Below are positions 34,885-47,266 of a stretch of DNA of 64,000 nucleotides, piece by piece. Made by a program: the position numbers and the translations under genes. The notes beneath the pieces were generated by a model. That model was given only the letters and a program-made list of their open reading frames with translations. It was not told where the DNA came from and ran no database searches. This DNA comes from Strongylocentrotus droebachiensis (taxonomy: Eukaryota > Echinodermata > Echinoidea > Camarodonta > Strongylocentrotidae), in contig JAVYIG010000599.1 of assembly GCA_035222895.1 (NCBI GenBank), forward strand, positions 62,001 to 126,000. Direction: 5' to 3'. Positions within the stretch are counted from its first letter, which is position 1. Every line of letters starts with the position of its first letter.

Positions 34885-36722
34885 ACTAGAAATGCAATCG
34901 TGTCACAACGATGTGCGTGCAATGACGCCATGTTTCTACGTGTCAAACGAAAGAGCTTCTCTCGCCCTATCCAGAGCAATTTGTACGAAGTCTGTAGCTT
35001 CTGTGATACTGGAGATAGGTAGGGCGAAAGAAAGGCCTCAACAGTGACCTTGATGGGATGGTAGTGACTATGCCTACGAAGTTTGAAAGAAATTGGGAGG
35101 GGGAAAGAACCTAGAAAGGGCTCGCAAGCACTGCGTGCAAAAACTAGCGGGATTTTGTGCATTGTTGTCATTGCAATAAAGATCGTTCTGGGAGCCAAAA
35201 CCGTGAACCCGATATGTCCCATAGACAATGCGTGTAATGCATGGGCGGAAAACCTACAGGATCTGTATTATGACCGGGGTTAAATTGTTTTTTCTCTCTC
35301 TCTTGATGTCTCTTTATGGGCCGTATTTGGTATCATTAGAAAGAAAATTTCATGGTTATTGTAAACCACTCTTTTTTTTTCTATGATAATCCTATCGAAA
35401 CACGTGATGTAAAATAGATTTATAGTACAAAATGGCGTTTTTAATGGCCCCCTTGACCAATTTCAAAAATCCGGCCACGAGGTGCCCTGCGTACTGCGAC
35501 TCGAAATGTCACTGCAAAATTTCAAGGAAAAAAAAGGATGTTTAGGGGGCGAAAGAAAGTCTGAGAAATGACGTCATAGCCGATACGTGTTATAATATTG
35601 GGCGGAAACTCGGCGGAAATCGTATAGTGACCCTTATTTAAATGTGATTTACTCAACATTTTCTGTGTGAACATATACCATACTTGGTATCATTCGAAAG
35701 GGCACTTCATTGCGGTCAGTTTAACACCATTGTCTTCTGCGCGCAATGTACTGCACGCATTATAGGCGCTATTACGTAATGCATAGCAAATTCATCATTT
35801 TTGGCGATAACTTTGCGCTGACATATTAAAATTTACTAAACTTGGCGGACAGTTGTCACGTATATGGATACATATATCTGCCAAGTTTCATTGATATAGG
35901 TATAAAGATCGCCATTTTAGAGCAAGTTGAAGTTATTTTGGAATTTTCTCAAAAATGGCGAATTTGGAGGGCATTTTTCTCAAATTTGGTCAGTGTTAGG
36001 GTATATAATTTTGTATATGGCTGGAAAGGGCATATCTTCAAGTATCTAAATCCAACAAAAGGTACGGGTTTGCCAAGCCATAATGGAGATACGGCCACAG
36101 AAAGAAAGCCAATTCCCAGAACTTTAGAGGGCGCTATTTATGGTTTGCATAATTATTGGAGCATGAAATTTGGCATGGCTATGTGCAATCATGAGATAAG
36201 AATGATGTAAGATTTAAATACAAAACAGAATTTATATGAGAAAGTTATGGCACTTTTTAGATTTTTAGGGGTCCATTTTTCAAGAATTTGAGAGATTTTT
36301 GACAGAGTCAGTTTCAGATTTGAAATTTGAGTACGAAGATGGCATTTTGAAGGTCAAGTCATGAGTCGCAGATGAAAGAACATCTCTCAGACTATCTAGA
36401 GGAATTTGTTAGAAATTTGTAGGGTCTATGATAGTGGAGATGGGAAGGAAGAAAGAGAGGCCTTAAAATGGACCAGAAACGGACAAAATGGCGCCTGGAC
36501 GGTCATGCATGAGTGATTTTGAGAATCAAAGAATGTAGTGACCTTGATGAGATGTTAGAGACTATGCCTATGAAATTTGAAAGGAAACGGACATGAGGAA
36601 AGGGCATAATTAGTGATGACAAGCACTACGTGCAAAACGAATGGGATTTTCGGACGATAAGAAGAAGTAAGAATATTAATAATGTGAACGAAAACAAGGC
36701 AATGACGAAGGTCGTCATTGCA
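34885..36722 (+). mobile_element. array unit D4
   Basis: A complete 1,838-bp unit with a shortened tail (GGGGCAG missing before AATGTGAACG) and hairpin. One in-frame stop present in other copies is changed here, so a chance frame of 122 codons appears. Confidence 0.92.
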
Positions 36723-39700
36723 ACTAGAAATGCAATCGTGTCACAACGATGTGCGTGCAATGACGCCGTGTTTCTACGTGTCAAACGAAAGAGCTTCTCT
36801 CGGACTATCCAGAGCAATTTGCACGAATTCTTTAGCTTCTGTGATATTGGAGACAGGTAGGGCGAAAGAAAGGCCTCAATAGTGACCTTGATGGGATGGT
36901 AGTGACTATGCCTACGCTGTTTGAAAGAAATTGGGATAGGGGAAAGAACCTAGAAAGGGCTCGAAAACGTAGAGGATCTGTATTATGACCGGAGTTAAAT
37001 TGTTTTTTCTCTCTCTCTTTATGTCTCTTCATGGGCCGTATATGGTATCATTGGAAAGAGATTTTCATGGTCGTTATTGCAATGACGAACCTTCGTCATT
37101 GCCTTGTTTTCGTTCACATTATTAATATTCTTACTTCTTCTTCCTCTTCTTGTCGTCCGGAATCCCATTCGCTTTGCACGTAGTGCTTGTTATTCCTATC
37201 CAGGTCCTTTCCTCAAGCCCTTTTCCTTTCAAATTTCGTAGGCATCATCTCTAGCATCTCATCAAGGTCACCTACTTTTTCGATTTTCGAAATCACTCAT
37301 GCATGACCGTCCAGGCGCCATTTTGTCCGTTTCTGGTCCATTTTAAGGCCTTTATATCTTCCTTCCTATCTCCACTATCCTAGATCCTACAAACTTCTAA
37401 CAAATTCCTCTAAATAGTCTAAGAGATGTTCTTTCATCTGCGACACATGACTTGACCTTCAAAATGCCATCTTCATACTCGAAATTCAAATCTAAAACCG
37501 ACTCCGTCAAAAATCTCTCAAGTTCTTGAAAAATGGACCCCTAAATAATCTAAAACTGCCATAACTTTCTCATATAAATTCCGTTTTGTATTTAAATCTC
37601 ACAGTATCTTTATCTTATAATTGCTTATAGCCATGCCAAATGTCACGCTCCAATGGCTTTGCACAACATAAATAGCGCCCTCTAAAGTTCTAGGAATTGG
37701 CTTTCTCTCTGTGGCCGTATCTCCATAATGGCTTGGCAAACCCGTACCCTTTTTTGGATTTAGATACTTGAAGTTATGCCCTTTCCAGCTATATTCAAAA
37801 TTATATACCCTATCACTGACCAAATTTGAGAAAATTGCCCTCCAAATTCGCCATTTTCAAGAAAATTGAGAAATAACTTCAACTTGCTCTAAAATGGCGA
37901 TCTTTATACCTACATCAATGAAACTTGGCAGACACATGTATCCATATACGTGACAACTGTCTGCTAAGTTTAGTAAATTGTAATGCCCTCTTCGCTAAGT
38001 TATCGCCAAAAATAATGAATTTACTATGCTTTACGTAATAGCGCGTTTGATGCGTGCAGTACGTTTTTGCGCAGATGACAATGGTGTCAAACTGAACGCA
38101 CTGAAGTGCCCTTTCGAATGATACCTACTATGGTATATGTTAACGCAGAAATTTTTGAGTAAATCGCATTTGAACAAGGGTCACTATACGTATTCCGCCA
38201 AGTTTCCGCCCTATTATAACATGTTTCGGCCATGACGTCATTTTTTTGTGTTAGTATGGGCGGCCGTTCGTGCCAAAGCACGCGTCGTAACATGTTCATC
38301 ATGCACCAAGTCCTATTGGTTTTGCACGCAGTGCTTGCGAGCCCTTTCTAGATCCCTTCCTCTACTCCAATTCCCTTCAAAATTTGTAGGCGTAGTCTCT
38401 AGCATTCCTTCAAGGTCACTAAATTCTTCGTTCTCCGGAAACCCTCATGCGTGACCGTCCAGGCACCATTTTTTCCGTTTCGGGCCGTTTTGGTGACCTT
38501 TCTTTCGCCCTAACTATCTCCACTATCACAGAAGCTACATAGTTCTTACATATTGCTCTGGATATTCCGATAGTAGCTCCTTCGTTTGACACGTAGGAAC
38601 ATGGCGTCATTGCACGCACATCGTTGTGACACGATTGCATTTCTAGTTGTAAACTACTCTCTTTTTTTCTATGATAATCCTATCGAAAGATGTGATGTAA
38701 AAAAGATTTAAAGGACAAAATGGCGTCTTAAATGGCCCCCTTGACCAATTTCAAAAATCCGGCCACGAGGTGCCCTGCGTATTGCAGCTCGGAATGTCAT
38801 TGCAAATTTTCAAGAAAAAAAAATGATGTTTAGGGGGCGAAAAGTAGTCTGAAAAAAATGACGTCATGGCCGATAAGTGTTATAATCGGGCGGAATTCGT
38901 ATAGTGACCCTTGTTCAAATGCGATTTACTCACAATTTTCTGTGTAAACATATACCATACTTGGTATCATTCGAAAGGGCACTTCATTGCGGTCAGTTTG
39001 ACACCATTGTCATCTGCACGCGATATACTGCACGCATTAAAGGCGCTATTACGTAATGCATAGCAAATTCATCATTTTTAGCGATAACTTTGCGCTGACG
39101 TTATTAAAATTTTCCAAATTTAGCAGACAGTTGTCACGTATATGGATACATGTGTCTGCAAGGTTTCAACGACGTAGGTATAAAGATCGCCATTTTAGAG
39201 CAAGTTGAAGTTATTTCGGAATTTTCTTGAAAATGGCGAATTTGGAGGGCAATTTTCGCAAATTTGGTCAGTGATAGGGTATATAATTTTGTATATGGCT
39301 GGAAAGGGCATATCCTCAAGTATCTAAATCCAAAAAAGGGTACGGGCCTGCCAAGCCACAATGGAGATACGGCCACAGAGAGAAAGCCAATTCCTAGAAC
39401 TTTAGAGGGCGCTATTTATGTTTTGCAAAACCATTGGAGCGTGAAATTTGGCAGGGCTATGTGCATTTATAAGATTAAGATACTGTGAGATTTAAATACA
39501 AAACGGAATTTATATGAGAAAGTTATGGCAGTTTTAGATTATTTAGGGGTCAATTTCTCAAGAATTTGAGAGATTTTTGACGGAGTCGGTTTCAGATTTG
39601 AATTTTGACTATGAAGATGGCATTTTGAAGGTCAAGTTATACATCGCAGAGGAGAGAACATTTCTTAGACTATCTAAAGGAATTTGTTAGAAGTTTGTAG

Positions 39701-39958
39701 GATCTAGGATAGTGGAGATAGGAAGGAATGAAGAAAGGCCTTAAAAAGGACCAGAAACGGACAAAATGGCGCCAGGATGGTTATGCATGAGTGATTTCGA
39801 AAATCGAAAAAGTAGGTGACCTTGATAAGATATCAGAGATGACGCCTGAGAAATTTGAAAGGAAAAGGACTTGAGGAAAGTACCTAACTAGGAATAACAA
39901 GCACTGCGTGCAAAACGAATGGGATTTCCGGACGATAAGGATAAGGATAAGGAAAAGG
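36723..39958 (+). mobile_element. array unit D5, interrupted by I1
   Basis: Two pieces, 36723-37077 and 38648-39958 (1,666 bp in total), are separated by the inverted copy I1. D5 also has an internal deletion of roughly 130 bp after GGGCTCG near 36963. It lacks the 3' hairpin tail, joining D6 at GGAAAAGG|ACTAG. Confidence 0.9.
37078..38647 (-). mobile_element. array unit I1, inserted into D5
   Basis: A 1,570-bp inverted copy with the hairpin at its left (3') end and ACTAGAAATG at its right (5') end. It is flanked by TCGTTAT and TGTAAAC, which when joined give exactly the uninterrupted D2/D3 sequence TTATTGTAAAC. I1 lacks a central part (replaced by about 60 bp near 38250-38310). It uniquely keeps, in its 5' internal repeat, a block of about 70 bp (38404-38500) that other units have only in their 3' repeat. 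Confidence 0.92.
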
Positions 39959-41883
39959 ACTAGAAATGCAATCGTGTCAGAACGATGTGCGTGCAATGAC
40001 GCCGTGTTTCTACTTGTCAAACGAAAGAGCTTCTCTCGGACTATCCAGACCAATTTGCACGAAGTCTGTAGCTTCTGTGATATTGGAGATAGGTAGGGCG
40101 AAAGAAAGGCATCAACAGTGACCTTGATGGGATGGTAGTGACTATGCCTACGAAGTTTGAAAGAAATTGGGATATGGGAAAGGACGTAGAAAGGGCTCGC
40201 AAGCACTGCGTGCAAAAACCAAGGGGATTTGGTGCATGATTGTGTGTCATTGCAATGAAGATCGTTCTGGGGGTCAAAAGCGTGAACTCGATATGCCTCC
40301 ATAGACAATGCGTGTAATGCATGAGCGGAAAACGTACAGGATCTGTATTATGACCGGAGTTAAATTGTTTTTTCTCTCTCTTTTTATGTCTCTTTATGGG
40401 CCGTATTTGGTATCATTAGAAAGAGAATTTCATGGTTGTTATTGTAAACCACCTTCTTTTTTTCTATGATAATCCTATCGAAACACGTGATGTAAAATAG
40501 ATTTATAGTACAAAATGGCGTTTTTAATGGCCCCCTTGACCAATTTCAAAAATCCGGCCAAGAGGTGCCCTGCGTATTGGAACTCGGCATGTTACTTCAA
40601 ATTTTCAAGGAAAAAGAAGGACGTTTAGGGGGCGAAAAGTAGTCTGAAAAAATGACGTCATGGCCGATAAGTGTTATAATCGGGCGGAATTCGTATAGTG
40701 ACCCTTGTTCAAATGCGATTTACTCACGATTTTCTGTGTAAACATATACCATACTTGGTATCATTCGAAAGGGCACTTCATTGCGGTCAATTTGACACCA
40801 TTGTCATCTGCACGCAATGTACTGCACGCATTATAGGCGCTATTACGTAATGCATAGCAAATTCATCATTTTTGTCGATAACTTTGTGCTGACATATTCG
40901 AATTTTACCAAACTTGGCAAACAGTTGTCACGTATATGGATACATATGTCTGCAAAGTTTCATTGATGTAGGTATAACGATCGCCATTTTAGAGCAAGTT
41001 GAAGTTATTTCTCAATTTTCTTGAAAATGGCGAATTTGGAGGGCAATTTTCTCAAATTTGGTCAGTGATAGGGTATATAATTTTGTATATGGCTGGAAAG
41101 GGCATATCTTCAAGTATCTAAATCCAAAAAAGGGTACGGGTTTGCCAAGCCATTATGGAGATACGGCCACAGACAGAAAGCCAATTCCCAGAACTTTAGA
41201 GGGCGCTATTTATGTTTTGCAAAGGCATTGGAGCGTGAAATTTGCCATGGCTATGTGCAATTATGAGATAAAGATACTGTGTGATTTAAATACAAAACGG
41301 AATTTATATGAGAAAGTTATGGCAGTTTTAGATTATTTAGGGGTCAATTTTTCAGGAATTTGAGAAATTGTTGACAGAGACGGTTTCAGATTTGAATTTT
41401 GAGTATGAAGATGGCATTTTGAAGGTCAGGTTATACGTCGCAGATGAAAGAACATCTCTTGGACTATCTAGGTGAATTTGTTAGAAGTTTGTAGGATCTA
41501 GGATAGTGGAGATAGGAAGGAAGATAGAAAGGCCTTAAAATGGACCAGAAACGGACAAAATGGCGCCTGGACGGTTATGCATGAGTAATTTCGAAAATCG
41601 AAGAATGTAGTGACCTTGATGAGATGTTAGAGACTATGCCCATGAAATTTGAAAGGAAAAGGACATGAGGAAAGCACCTAACTAGGAATAACAAGCACTA
41701 CGTGCAAAACGAATGGGATTTCAGGACGAAAAGGAAAAGGAAAAGGAAAAGGAAAATATTAATGGGGCAGAATGTGAACGAAAACAAGGCAATGACGAAG
41801 GGTCGTCATTGCAATAAGGATAAGTATATTAATGGGGCAGAATGTGAACGAAAACAAGGCAATGACGAAGGTTCGTCATTGCA
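39959..41883 (+). mobile_element. array unit D6 with doubled tail
   Basis: A 1,925-bp unit. The tail and hairpin occur twice in tandem (about 41758-41814 and 41828-41883), separated by AATAAGGATAAG. It is followed by a 29-bp spacer unrelated to the unit. Confidence 0.9.
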
Positions 41884-41912
41884 AATATGTGTCTGCATCA
41901 CGAATACATTAT

Positions 41913-43759
41913 TGCAATGACGAACCTTCGTCATTGCCTTGTTTTCGTTCACATTCTGCCCCATAAATATTCTTCTTAGTATCGTCAGGAAATCCTATTC
42001 GTTTTGCACGTAGTGCTTGTTATTCCTAGTTAGGTGCTTTCCCCATGTCCATTTCCTATCAAATTTCGTAGGCATCATCTCTAGCATCTCATCCAGGTCA
42101 CTACTTTCTTCGATTTTCGAAATCACTCATGCATAACCGTCCAGGCGCCATTTTGTCCGTTTCTGGTCCATTTTAAGGCCTTTCTTTCTTCCTTCCCATC
42201 TCCACTATCCTAGATCCTACAAACTTCTAACAAATTCCTCTAGATATTCTAAGAGATTTTCTTTCATCTGCGACTTATGACTTGACCTTCAAAATGCCAT
42301 CTTCGTACTCGAAATTCACATCTAAAACCGACTCCGTCAACAAAATCTCAAGTTCTTGAAAAATGGACCCCTAAATAATCTAAAACTGCCATAACTTTCT
42401 CATATAAATTCAGTTTTGTATTTAAATCTCACAATATCTTTATCTCATAATTGCACATAGCCGTGCCAAATTTCACGCTCCATTGGCTTTGCACAACATA
42501 AATAGCGCCCTCTAAAGTTCTGGGAATTGGCTTTCTCTCTGTGGCCGTATCTCCATAATGGCTTGGCAAACCCGTACCCTTTTTTGGATTTAGATACTTG
42601 AAGATATGCCCTTTCCAGCCATATACAAAATTATATACCCTATCACTGACCAAATTTGAGAAAATTGCCCTCCAAATTCGCCATTTTCAAGAAAATTGAG
42701 AAATAACTTCAACTTGCTCTAAAATGGCGATCGTTATACCTACTTTAATGAAACTTTGCAGACATATGTATCCATATACGTGACAACTGTTTACTAAGTT
42801 TGGTAAAATTCGAATATGTCAGCGCAAAGTTATCGCCAAATATGATGAATTTACTATGCATTACATAATAGCGCGTTTAATGCGTGCAATACATTGCGCG
42901 CAGATAACAATGGTATCAAACTGACTGCAATGAAGTGCCCTTTCGAATGATACCAAGTATAGTATATGTTCACACAGAAAATTGTGAGTAAATCGCATTT
43001 GAACAAAGGTCACTACACGAATTCCGCCGAGTTTTTGCACGAATCTAACACGTGTCGGCTATGACGTAATTTTTCAGACTGCTTTTCGCCCCTTAAACGT
43101 CCTTTTTTTTCCTTGAAAATTTGCAGTGACATGCCAAGTTCCAATACGCAGGGCACCTCTTGGCCGGATTTCTAAAATTGGTCAAGGGGGCCATTTAAGA
43201 CGCCATTTTGTCCTATAAATCTATTTTACATCACGTGTTTCGATAGGATTATCATAGAAAAAAAGAGAGTGGTTAACAATAACAACCATGAAATTCTCTT
43301 TCTAATGATACCAAATACGGCCCATAAAGAGACGTAAAGAGAGAGAGAAAAAGACAATTTAACTCCGGACGTAATACAGATCCTGTACGTTTTCCGCCCA
43401 TGCATTACACGCATCGTCTATGGGGCATATCGGGTTCACGCTTTTGGCCCCCAGAACGATCTTTATTGCAATGACAATGACGCACCAAACCCCATTGGTT
43501 TTCGCACGCAGTGCTTGCGAGCCTTTTCTAGGTTCTTTCCCCTATCCATATTTCTTTCAAACTTCGTAGGCGTAGTCCCTACCATCCCACCAAGGTCACT
43601 GTTGAGGCCTTTCCTTCGACCTACATATCTCCAACATATCACAGAAGCTACATACTTCGTACAAATTGCTCTGGGTAGTCCGAGAAAAGCTCTTCGTTTG
43701 ACACGTAGAAACATGGCGTCATTGCACGCACATCGTTGTGACACGATTGCATTTCTAGT
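41913..43759 (-). mobile_element. array unit I2
   Basis: A complete 1,847-bp inverted copy. The hairpin end abuts ATACATTAT on the left and the CTAGT end abuts CTTAGTACC on the right. It is separated from D6 by 29 bp (41884-41912), so it appears to be an independent insertion next to D6. Confidence 0.9.
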
Positions 43760-44324
43760 CTTAGTACCTGCTTTGAGCACTATGTACTGTAGATTTACCA
43801 ATGAATATGCGGTTTTAAAAACACCTGTATATCCAAGAAGGAAATTAAATATCAAAAGGATTCACCTGGCCTTTTTATCAAGACCAAGTTGAGAACATGC
43901 ATGATTCAAAGCAAAGACAAGTTTCTAATGAGAATACACTGAGCTTATTTCATCTTTCCTGTTCATTAGCTGCAGTTAAAAATATTTAAAAAACGATCGC
44001 AAAGAAATTCGACAAAACGTCCGAAGGCAACTTCCATAGCCTTGTCTAATACCCAATGAAATGTGCGAACTTTACATTAACGTATGACGTAATTAGAACA
44101 TGATTTTTATGGGGTATATATTGGCAAGGTATTGATAGTGTCTTTGAGTTGATTTCTCGAAAGTATTTGAGAACGCGTTGTCTTCATCTTTCCAGTCTGT
44201 TTTCTATTTTCCCCGATTAAAAAAACCAACTCATCATTTGTTTTCTCCTTCATTATGTTTTATAGTAATGAGTATTAAGCTCCTGTTTTTTAATTTAATC
44301 TTTCTCTCTATTTCTCTCTCTTTC

Positions 44325-44367
<43 letters not shown>

Positions 44368-45714
44368 TTCTCTCTTTCTCTCTTTCTCCCTCTGTGTCTT
44401 TCTGTCTGTCTCTCTCTGTCTCTCTCAACAATCCTTTGATTTTGGTAAACAATTATTGAAGATCAAGGGTAGGGCTATGTTGACTATAAATAAGCTATTT
44501 CCGGATTCACAGCATTATTTTAGCACCATTAGACAAAGAAAGCGAAAGACAAAATCATTAAAATAGAGGTTGACTGTCCTACATTTTACCCTTCAAAAGT
44601 TCGTTTTTTACATTAAAAAACTTGACTTTCCCGCTAAACCGTCTAACCTTTACATTTGGTAATTAGCCCAGACAGAGAAACAATTACTACTTGTTAGTCA
44701 ATGAAAACAACGATCGACTTTCATTATACATAAACATTTGTTTTCCTGGCAGAATAGAAATCGAAAATGGCAAAACGCAGTTAAATAAACCGCAAAACAT
44801 TAAGGCAAAGGGTATCACAAGTGGGTGTAACCCCACACACATCATGCAAAGGGGTGAGAATTGGAGTGAGGGGGTTAACGGTTTCGTCATCAAACCGCCA
44901 TGCTGCGTGTAATATTTTGCGCACCGACGTTAAACTGTACGCCTTTTCGTGGGCGGGTTTATTTCAGTCCCACGCCTAACGATTCACGCTGGCTCCGGAC
45001 CATGCATCCATTGTCCCCTCAACATTGAAGACTTCCAGATATAGAAGTCGTGCCAGCGGGTGGCAAAGTGATTTTGAGGTAGTTTTGTTTAATATTACGA
45101 TTTCAAAGGACGTCTGTCTCAGAAATGTCATACAAAAAAGACTGAAAGTTCAAAGTTAGGCCTATTCATGGAGTTTTTAACTATTTTTTTTCATAGACAA
45201 AGTGATCAAAATGACAAAGGGTCAGTTTCTTTTTTTAATTTTATAAATGTAAATCAGCCTATTTGATTTTAAAATATTTGCGTTTTACAAAGTTTTTCCA
45301 AGAAGTTTTATACGAGAAGGAATAGCACCCCATACTATCATTGCACATCGTATTTCATTCTCAAAATATACAAACGAAAAGTATACCACCAAAACTTTCA
45401 TAATAATTCATCATGTGCTCAAAAAAATGAAAGGGTTAAATTCCAATGGCAAAGATAATACTAATTTAGAACTCCCCTCAAAATGAGAAAGCTTGAAAAT
45501 GTCTTTTAGTGGGAAAATAACGAGCATCAGTTGTCGAATGGACTTTAGTGATTGTGATCAACTTAGTAATAGTTTGAATTTCAGACCCTTGTTTCGAATG
45601 GTCGTACGTCTTGTGTTGAAGAAGAACAAACGTCAGTCAGTCACTCAATAGTTTCTGGCAGTTATATCTAAAAAGTAAACAGGTTTCTTTGCATAATTTG
45701 AATAATATAGGACA
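43760..45714. other. intergenic with one CT microsatellite
   Basis: Apart from the CT repeat at 44300-44430, no gene or repeat family was recognised. A CpG-richer stretch (44890-45010, CACCGACG, GGGCGGG, CCACGCC) carries no recognisable exon. Confidence 0.42.
44300..44430. repeat. CT microsatellite
   Basis: TCTC/TTTC repeats of about 130 bp; spurious Ser/Leu frames arise from it. Confidence 0.95.
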
Positions 45715-45836
45715 CTGCTAACCAAGGGTGTCGATTTGTATCCGTGGTTGGGGGGGATGATAGGTGCCAACATATTTTCGGCAATGGATCAAAGCAACCA
45801 AGAGATAGAAGCGTGTGGCAGGTTGCACCCCCTCCC

Positions 45837-46770
45837 CAGGCGCGTAGCCAGGATTTCATTCTAGGGGGGGGGGGGCGGTAGTGAGCACACGAATCGTGCG
45901 AAGCGTGCTCCCTATGGGGGATGGGTGCAAGGAGGGGGAGTTTCCACTTCCCCCGCGCATAGCGCGGAAGCTCTGACGTTTCATTAGATTATTAAAGAAA
46001 TAAGACGATTCGATGTACCATTCTCGACTCTTAATCCTTGTCTGAATTCAGTTCGTTTCCCCCCCCCCTCCCGCGCGAATCGCGGAAGCTTTGACGCTTC
46101 TTTAACTTATTAGAGAAAGAAGACGGTTCGTTGTACCGTTCTCGACTCTTAATCCTTAATGCTTGAATCAAGTTCCACTTCCTCCGCGCGTAGCGCGGAA
46201 GCTTTGAAGTTTCATTAGATTATTAAAGAAAGAAGACGATTCGATGTACCATCCTCGACTCTTAATCCTTGTCTGAATTCAGTTCCCTTCCCCCCCTCCC
46301 GCGTGAAGCGCGGATGCTTTGACGTTTCATTAGATTATTAAAGAAAGAAGACGATTCGATGTACCATTCTCGGTTCTTAATCCTTGTCTGAATTAAGTTC
46401 CCGCGCGAAGCGCGGAAGCTTTGACGTTTCATTAAATTATAAGAGGAAGAAGACGATTCGTTGTACCGTTCTCGACTCTAAATCCTTGTCTGAATCAGTT
46501 TCAGCGCTCCCGCTCGAAGCGCGGAAGCTTTGACGTTTCATTAGATTATTAGAGAAAGAAGACGATTCGTTGTACCGTTCTCGACTCTAAATCCTTGTCT
46601 GAATCAGTTTCAGCGCTCCCGCTCGAAGCGCGGAAGCTTTGACGTTTCGTTAGATTATTAGAGAAAGAAGACGATTCGTTGTACCGTTCTCGACTCTAAA
46701 TCCTTGTCTGAATTCAGATTCCCCGCTCTCGCGCAAAGCGCGGAAGCTTTCTCCTTGTCTCCGCTCTCAT
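45837..46770 (+). mobile_element. nested GCGTAGCC-family element, right end not found
   Basis: Begins CAGGCGCGTAGCCAGGATTT and continues GGCGGTAGTGAGCACACG, matching the left part of 6310..7483 without the TTAA insert found there. The matching right terminus (GGCTACGCGCCTG) is not visible, so this copy is truncated or rearranged. Confidence 0.7.
45960..46760 (+). repeat. minisatellite of about 105-120 bp, about seven units
   Basis: Units contain AAGACGATTCG(A/T)TGTACC, CTCGACTCTTAATCCTTGTC and GCGCGGAAGCTTTGACG. It is the same unit as at 6960..7340. Two adjacent units near 46500-46690 are almost identical, indicating recent expansion. Confidence 0.93.
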
Positions 46771-47266
46771 CACTTTATTCGTCATTTATGTTTACACTGT
46801 CCAGGATTGTCTGATGTGCATTGCAGATTGCTACTTTTGCGCTTCGCGCTTAACATTTAGCTCGTTGCTTTTTAACGCTGCGTCTTTGCATTTGACGCAC
46901 TGCATTTCTATGATGCTGTTGATTGAACAAATTGAATAAATTCATCAATTCCTGATGAAGCCGTATGAGCGAGAATTCAATTTATTCTTATCTCATATAC
47001 GGTTGTCTCATTTACTTCGTATATATTTATGTATTATGAAAATGAGATAGCAAAATGTGTATATTGATGGTCATCTTGCGAGTAATAACCATTCACTACT
47101 CTCAACGGGCTCTGATCTTTAATTTTTCTCTTGATTTTTTTTTTCGATGGTGAATTATTGGGGGGGATGATTGTACAGGCCATCCCCCCCCCCCACCTGA
47201 AATATTGGGGGGGGGATATATCCCCCCCCCCCCATCCCCCCCGGGATCGACACCCATGCTGCTAAC

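Larger units (their letters stand above)
29394..43759. repeat. 14.4-kb array of eight copies of a mobile repeat unit
   Basis: Six copies in plus orientation (D1-D6) and two inverted (I1, I2) form one block. Every unit starts ACTAGAAATGCAATCGTGTC. The full unit ends in a purine-rich microsatellite, a conserved tail with GCAGAATGTGAACGAAAACA, and a terminal hairpin with arms GCAATGACGAA and TTCGTCATTGC. All copies are highly similar, so amplification is recent. No protein domain is encoded. The block begins and ends with the same terminal sequence in inverted orientation because the last copy is inverted. Confidence 0.93.
45723..47258. mobile_element. hAT-type non-autonomous element with nested element
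   Basis: A 1,536-bp element begins CAAGGGTGTCGAT and ends ATCGACACCCATG (inverted, one mismatch). It is flanked by a perfect 8-bp target duplication CTGCTAAC (45715-45722 and 47259-47266). Internally, G tracts near each end are followed by a second hAT-type left end at 45837 and a long minisatellite. No transposase seen. Confidence 0.9.

Noticed and set aside
30496-42653. A 74-codon frame (YNFVYGWKGH...) present in all eight array units.
   Set aside because: It starts with TTG rather than ATG, has no recognisable domain, and survives because the copies are recent. In several units a stop is gained or lost freely, and the reverse strand is equally open. No sign of selection on protein can be judged by eye.
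29394-43759. One giant transposon with long terminal inverted repeats.
   Set aside because: The inverted termini simply reflect that the last unit is inverted; D6 and I2 are separated by an unrelated 29-bp spacer, and I1 is inserted in D5, so the block is several separate copies.
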